DNA of 35,128 bases from the NCBI RefSeq assembly GCF_900094545.1, contig NZ_FMAH01000059.1, positions 1-35,128 on the forward strand. Reading direction: 5' to 3'. Shown piece by piece: positions 32,145-35,128 of this stretch; positions within the stretch are counted from its first letter, which is position 1; each line of letters starts with the position of its first letter. A model generated the notes under the pieces. That model made no database searches. It saw only the letters and a program-made list of their open reading frames with translations, and was not told the DNA's origin. The position numbers were made by a program, and so were the translations under genes. The stretch comes from Martinezella miluonensis (GTDB taxonomy: Bacteria; Pseudomonadota; Alphaproteobacteria; Rhizobiales; Rhizobiaceae).

Positions 32145-32969
32145 ATGAAGCATCTTGCAAAATGGGGTTTGACGGCGCCGGCAATCATCGCCGTGACACT
32201 GTTCCTACTCGTCCCGGTCATCATCACGATCGCGGCGACATTCGGTGAGCCAAAAGGGCTGTTTTCCCCTTACATCACCTTCTTTACCAGTGGCTTTCGC
32301 CGCACGGTGCTCTTCAGGACGATCGAGGTTGCGCTGATTACGACGGTAATCTCGCTGATCATCGGCTTCATCGCCGCCTATGTGATCGCGCAGATGCCGG
32401 GCCGCGCCAAAAGCATAATGATCATCGCCGCCGTGTTCCCGCTGTTGACTGGCGTCGTCGTGCGCTCCTTCGCCTGGCTGATCATTCTCGGCAAGAACGG
32501 CATTCTCAACACCATCCTGCTTTCCATGGGTGTCATCAGCGAGCCGCTGTCGATGCTGTATACCGAGGGTTCGGTGATCGTCGCGATGGTCTATCTTTTC
32601 GTGCCACTGATGATCCTGACCCTCGTCGGCGTGCTCGAGGGCATACCGCAGGATCTCATTCAGGCTGCGACCTCCCTCGGCGCGACACCGGCCGCGACCT
32701 TCCGGCAGGTCATCCTACCGCTTGCCACGCCGGGCCTTATCGTCGGCGCCGTACTGGTCTTCACCGGCAGTTTCACCTCCTATGCCACGCCGCAGCTGCT
32801 CGGCGGCGAAAAGCAGATGATGATGGGCACCTTCCTTTACCAGCGCGCCATGGTCACCTTCGACTGGGTGGGCGCTTCGACGATTGCCGCCATCATGGTG
32901 GTCGTGACGATCGGGATCGTGGCGATCATGAGCCGTATCGCGCGGCGGCTGAACCCGATGGCGGTGTGA
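32145..32969 (+). CDS. ABC transporter permease (PotB-like)
   Basis: This is a 274-residue inner-membrane protein with six predicted helices. The EAA loop that docks the ATPase is IQAATSLGATPAATFRQVIL (around residues 178-197). RSFAWLIILGKNGILN is a hallmark of the PotB branch. Its stop overlaps the ATG of the second permease (ATGATCATGA region), so the two halves of the channel are made together. Confidence 0.92.
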   Translation: MKHLAKWGLTAPAIIAVTLFLLVPVIITIAATFGEPKGLFSPYITFFTSGFRRTVLFRTIEVALITTVISLIIGFIAAYVIAQMPGRAKSIMIIAAVFPLLTGVVVRSFAWLIILGKNGILNTILLSMGVISEPLSMLYTEGSVIVAMVYLFVPLMILTLVGVLEGIPQDLIQAATSLGATPAATFRQVILPLATPGLIVGAVLVFTGSFTSYATPQLLGGEKQMMMGTFLYQRAMVTFDWVGASTIAAIMVVVTIGIVAIMSRIARRLNPMAV

Positions 32970-33760
32970 TCATGACAAAATCCATCCACCCTGCACTCAT
33001 CGCTTTCACGGGCTGCGTCTTCCTCTTCCTGTTGGCACCACTCGCCATCATCATCGGCGCCGCCTTTAGCAACACGACCTATCTGACCTTTCCGCCACAG
33101 GGCCTGACTCTGCGCTGGTTCTCGAACATCTTCCAGATCGAGGCCTTCCGCACGACGGCAATCACCAGCTTAGAGCTCGCCTTCCTCGGAACAGCGCTTT
33201 CGCTGTTGATCGGCATTCCCGCGGCCTATGCCATCAGCCGCTACAGGGTCGAACTGCCGCGCTGGCTTTCGACGCTCTTCGTCCTACCGATCCTCGTTCC
33301 GGAAATCGTCTTCGGCTTTTCGCTGATGAAATCGATCACCATCGGGCTTCAGCTTCCGATCTTCCCGAGCCTCTTGATCGGTCACGCGCTGCTAGTGCTG
33401 CCCTATTCGGTGCGCGTCGTCAGCGCCAGCCTCGCGAGCTTCGACTTCTCGATCGAGGAAGCTGCCATCAGCCTCGGCTGCCCGCCCTTGAAGACCTTTC
33501 TGACGGTGGTGCTGCCGAATATCCGCGCCGGCGTCATCGCCGCCTTCATTCTCGCCTTCATCACCTCCATCAACGATGTCTCGGTATCGGTCTTCCTGAC
33601 CGGGCCTGGCATCTCCACCCTTCCCATCCAGATCCTCGCCCATATGGAGCAGTTCTTCGACCCGACCATCGCCTCGGTCTCCGTGCTGCTGATGCTCGTG
33701 ACCGTCGCCGTCATGGCGATCGTCGAAGCGACCCTGGGCCTCACCTTCCTGACAAAGTAG
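32966..33760 (+). CDS. ABC transporter permease (PotC-like)
   Basis: This is a 264-residue inner-membrane protein with six predicted helices, forming a heterodimer with the upstream permease. The EAA loop is IEEAAISLGCPPLKTFLTVV (around residues 161-180). LTLRWFSNIFQIEAF and FITSINDVSVSVFL fit the PotC branch. The gene overlaps the previous permease by four bases and is followed six bases later by the ATPase GTG. Confidence 0.92.
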   Translation: MIMTKSIHPALIAFTGCVFLFLLAPLAIIIGAAFSNTTYLTFPPQGLTLRWFSNIFQIEAFRTTAITSLELAFLGTALSLLIGIPAAYAISRYRVELPRWLSTLFVLPILVPEIVFGFSLMKSITIGLQLPIFPSLLIGHALLVLPYSVRVVSASLASFDFSIEEAAISLGCPPLKTFLTVVLPNIRAGVIAAFILAFITSINDVSVSVFLTGPGISTLPIQILAHMEQFFDPTIASVSVLLMLVTVAVMAIVEATLGLTFLTK

Positions 33761-33766
33761 CCACCC

Positions 33767-34825
33767 GTGACCGTATCGCTCTCCATCAGTTCCATCAGCG
33801 CTCATTACGGCAAGACAACCGTATTGCAGGATCTCTCGCTCTCTGTCGGCGCCGGCGACCTGGTCTCGCTGCTCGGTTCGAGCGGCTGCGGCAAGACGAC
33901 GACGCTGAGGCTCGTCGCCGGCTTCCTGCAGCCGACGAGCGGCACCATCAAGCTGGGCGATCGTGACCTGACGACCCTGCCGGCGCATGCTAGGGATATC
34001 GGACTGGTGTTCCAGAACTATGCATTGTTTCCGCATCTGACCGTGCTTGAAAACGTCGCCTTCGGCCTCAAACAGCGCCGCATGGCGACCCAGGAACGCC
34101 AGCGGAAGGCTGCAGCCATGTTGGAACGCGTCGGCCTTTCCGGCCTTGGCGACCGCCTGCCTGCTGCACTGTCGGGCGGCCAGAAACAACGCGTGGCGTT
34201 GGCTCGCGCGCTCGTCATCGGGCCGCCGCTTCTGATGTTCGACGAGCCGCTTTCCAATCTCGACGCCAAGCTCAGGGTCGACATGCGCGTGGAAATCCGC
34301 CAGCTGCAGCGCGCCAACGGCACGACGTCGCTCTACGTGACGCACGATCAGGAGGAAGCCTTCTCGATCTCGGATCGTGTCGCCATCATGAATGCCGGCC
34401 GGATCATGCAGCTCGATACGCCCGAAGTCCTTTACCGCAAGCCGGCGAATGCTTTCGTCGCGCGTTTCGTCGGCTTCGAGAACCTGCTGCCGCTGCGGGC
34501 CGTCGCGCGCGAGGGCGCCCTGGTGACGGCAGAGGGTGCCGGCGGCGCGAAGATCACGCTTTCGCAGGATGATTTCGGGCCTCTGCCGGACAGTTTCATC
34601 CTCGGCTGCCGTGCCGACGGACTGTCGGTTCGATACGATGGCAACGGCTTGCCGGCTATTTTGGGCACACGAACCTATCTCGGCCGCGCTTATCAATATC
34701 AATGCCAAACGGCCGCCGGCGATATCGTCGCCAACGGCACTTTGTCTGAGCCGATGACTGCCGGCGGTGCGGCCGTACTCGTGCCCTTGCCGGAGCAATG
34801 CTGCATTCTTGCTCCGGAGAAGTGA
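33767..34825 (+). CDS. ABC transporter ATP-binding protein (PotA-like)
   Basis: This 352-residue ATPase is read from GTG 33767. Walker A is GSSGCGKTT (37-45), Q-loop FQNYALFPH (82-90), signature LSGGQ (135-139), Walker B Asp159/Glu160 in LLMFDEP and H-loop His193. A TOBE domain fills the C-terminal third (about 240-350). The layout binding protein-permease-permease-ATPase is that of polyamine/opine-type importers. Two bases after its stop, a 29-codon ORF begins. Confidence 0.93.
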   Translation: MTVSLSISSISAHYGKTTVLQDLSLSVGAGDLVSLLGSSGCGKTTTLRLVAGFLQPTSGTIKLGDRDLTTLPAHARDIGLVFQNYALFPHLTVLENVAFGLKQRRMATQERQRKAAAMLERVGLSGLGDRLPAALSGGQKQRVALARALVIGPPLLMFDEPLSNLDAKLRVDMRVEIRQLQRANGTTSLYVTHDQEEAFSISDRVAIMNAGRIMQLDTPEVLYRKPANAFVARFVGFENLLPLRAVAREGALVTAEGAGGAKITLSQDDFGPLPDSFILGCRADGLSVRYDGNGLPAILGTRTYLGRAYQYQCQTAAGDIVANGTLSEPMTAGGAAVLVPLPEQCCILAPEK

Positions 34826-34827
34826 CC

Positions 34828-34917
34828 ATGAAGATTGCAAGGCAGAGGCGATTGCTTTTGTTGTCCGGCTTTGCAGTATTGTGTGCTTTGTCGGCTTTGC
34901 CTCCTTGCTGGGCCTGA
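34828..34917 (+). CDS. 29-residue ORF resembling a bare signal peptide
   Basis: The ATG at 34828 lies two bases after the ATPase stop, with GGAGAAG at good spacing, so it should be translated with the ABC operon. The product begins MKIARQRRLLLLSGFAVL and ends ALPPCWA before TGA. It has a basic N-terminus, a hydrophobic core and a C-terminal A-x-x-A-like end, that is, a complete signal peptide with nothing after it. It may be a genuine small membrane protein or the 5' stump of a lost exported protein. No family was recognised. Confidence 0.5.
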   Translation: MKIARQRRLLLLSGFAVLCALSALPPCWA

Positions 34918-34949
34918 GAAGTCGTTCAATCCTCGACGCGTAACCAAAT

Positions 34950-34977
34950 AAAAAAGCCCGCAGAACGCGGGCATTTT
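34950..34977 (-). terminator. Terminator shared by tRNA-fMet and the ABC operon
   Basis: GCCCGC (34956-34961) and GCGGGC (34967-34972) form a 6-bp stem with a 5-base loop. On the minus strand it ends in a six-T run, fitting termination after the tRNA. On the plus strand ATTTTG follows, so it may also end the importer operon. Confidence 0.8.
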
Positions 34978-35043
34978 GATGTTGGTTTCGGCTGCGGTCT
35001 TGGCGCGCGCGTCTGTGATAATTGTTGTTATGAGGGATGGGAT

Positions 35044-35122
<79 letters not shown>

Positions 35123-35128
35123 TTACCA

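Noticed and set aside
33392..34840. A 482-codon open frame on the minus strand.
   Set aside because: It is antisense to the second permease and ATPase genes, both with clear motifs; the product is low-complexity.

Overview
The window looks like chromosomal DNA from a member of the Rhizobiaceae (Rhizobium/Agrobacterium group). Base composition is GC-rich. The gene content is typical of that family: a MucR/Ros-type regulator, a cbtBA pair behind a cobalamin riboswitch, a cyoABCD quinol oxidase, an MHYT-GGDEF-EAL protein, many ABC importers, and an initiator tRNA whose anticodon stem reads AU/GC/GC. The genus is inferred from content and was not tested by comparison.

Layout. Positions 1-1439 are an intact IS3-family (IS150-like) insertion sequence; the window opens at its left end. 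A MarR regulator (1574-2005) follows, convergent with a large c-di-GMP enzyme (2103-4439, minus). Next come an M20 dipeptidase and a nucleoside hydrolase (4638-7072, plus). A minus-strand FbpABC-type ferric iron importer (12265-8426) is followed by an M20 amidohydrolase (8345-7170). Upstream of the iron importer is a well-formed promoter whose -35 box overlaps a TGA-N9-TCA motif, as expected for an iron-responsive operator. Between this and an MFS transporter (12847-14184, minus) lies a deletion scar: the decayed 3' end of a LysR gene abuts the 3' end of an lrgB-like gene.

The cyoABCD operon (14576-18779) and a SURF1-type assembly factor (18970-19734) come next. A histidine-phosphatase-like protein and a hexapeptide acetyltransferase (minus) separate them from a cobalamin-controlled operon (promoter, riboswitch, cbtB, cbtA, unknown membrane protein; 21159-22962). 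A small secreted GCG_CRPN-type protein and a PiT phosphate transporter follow. Then comes a minus-strand regulatory cluster: an EAL protein, a Fis-type HTH protein and a MucR-like protein (27497-25383).

The last part is a divergent catabolic/uptake locus. A TIM-barrel isomerase and an adenine-deaminase-like amidohydrolase are on the minus strand, and a complete polyamine/opine-type ABC importer (31059-34825) is on the plus strand. That operon ends in a 29-codon ORF that resembles a bare signal peptide. A terminator and tRNA-fMet (minus) close the window.

No CRISPR array, prophage or obvious defence system is visible. The most informative non-coding signals are the iron operator, the cobalamin riboswitch with its promoter, hairpins placed between binding-protein and permease genes in both ABC operons, and the LysR/LrgB scar.
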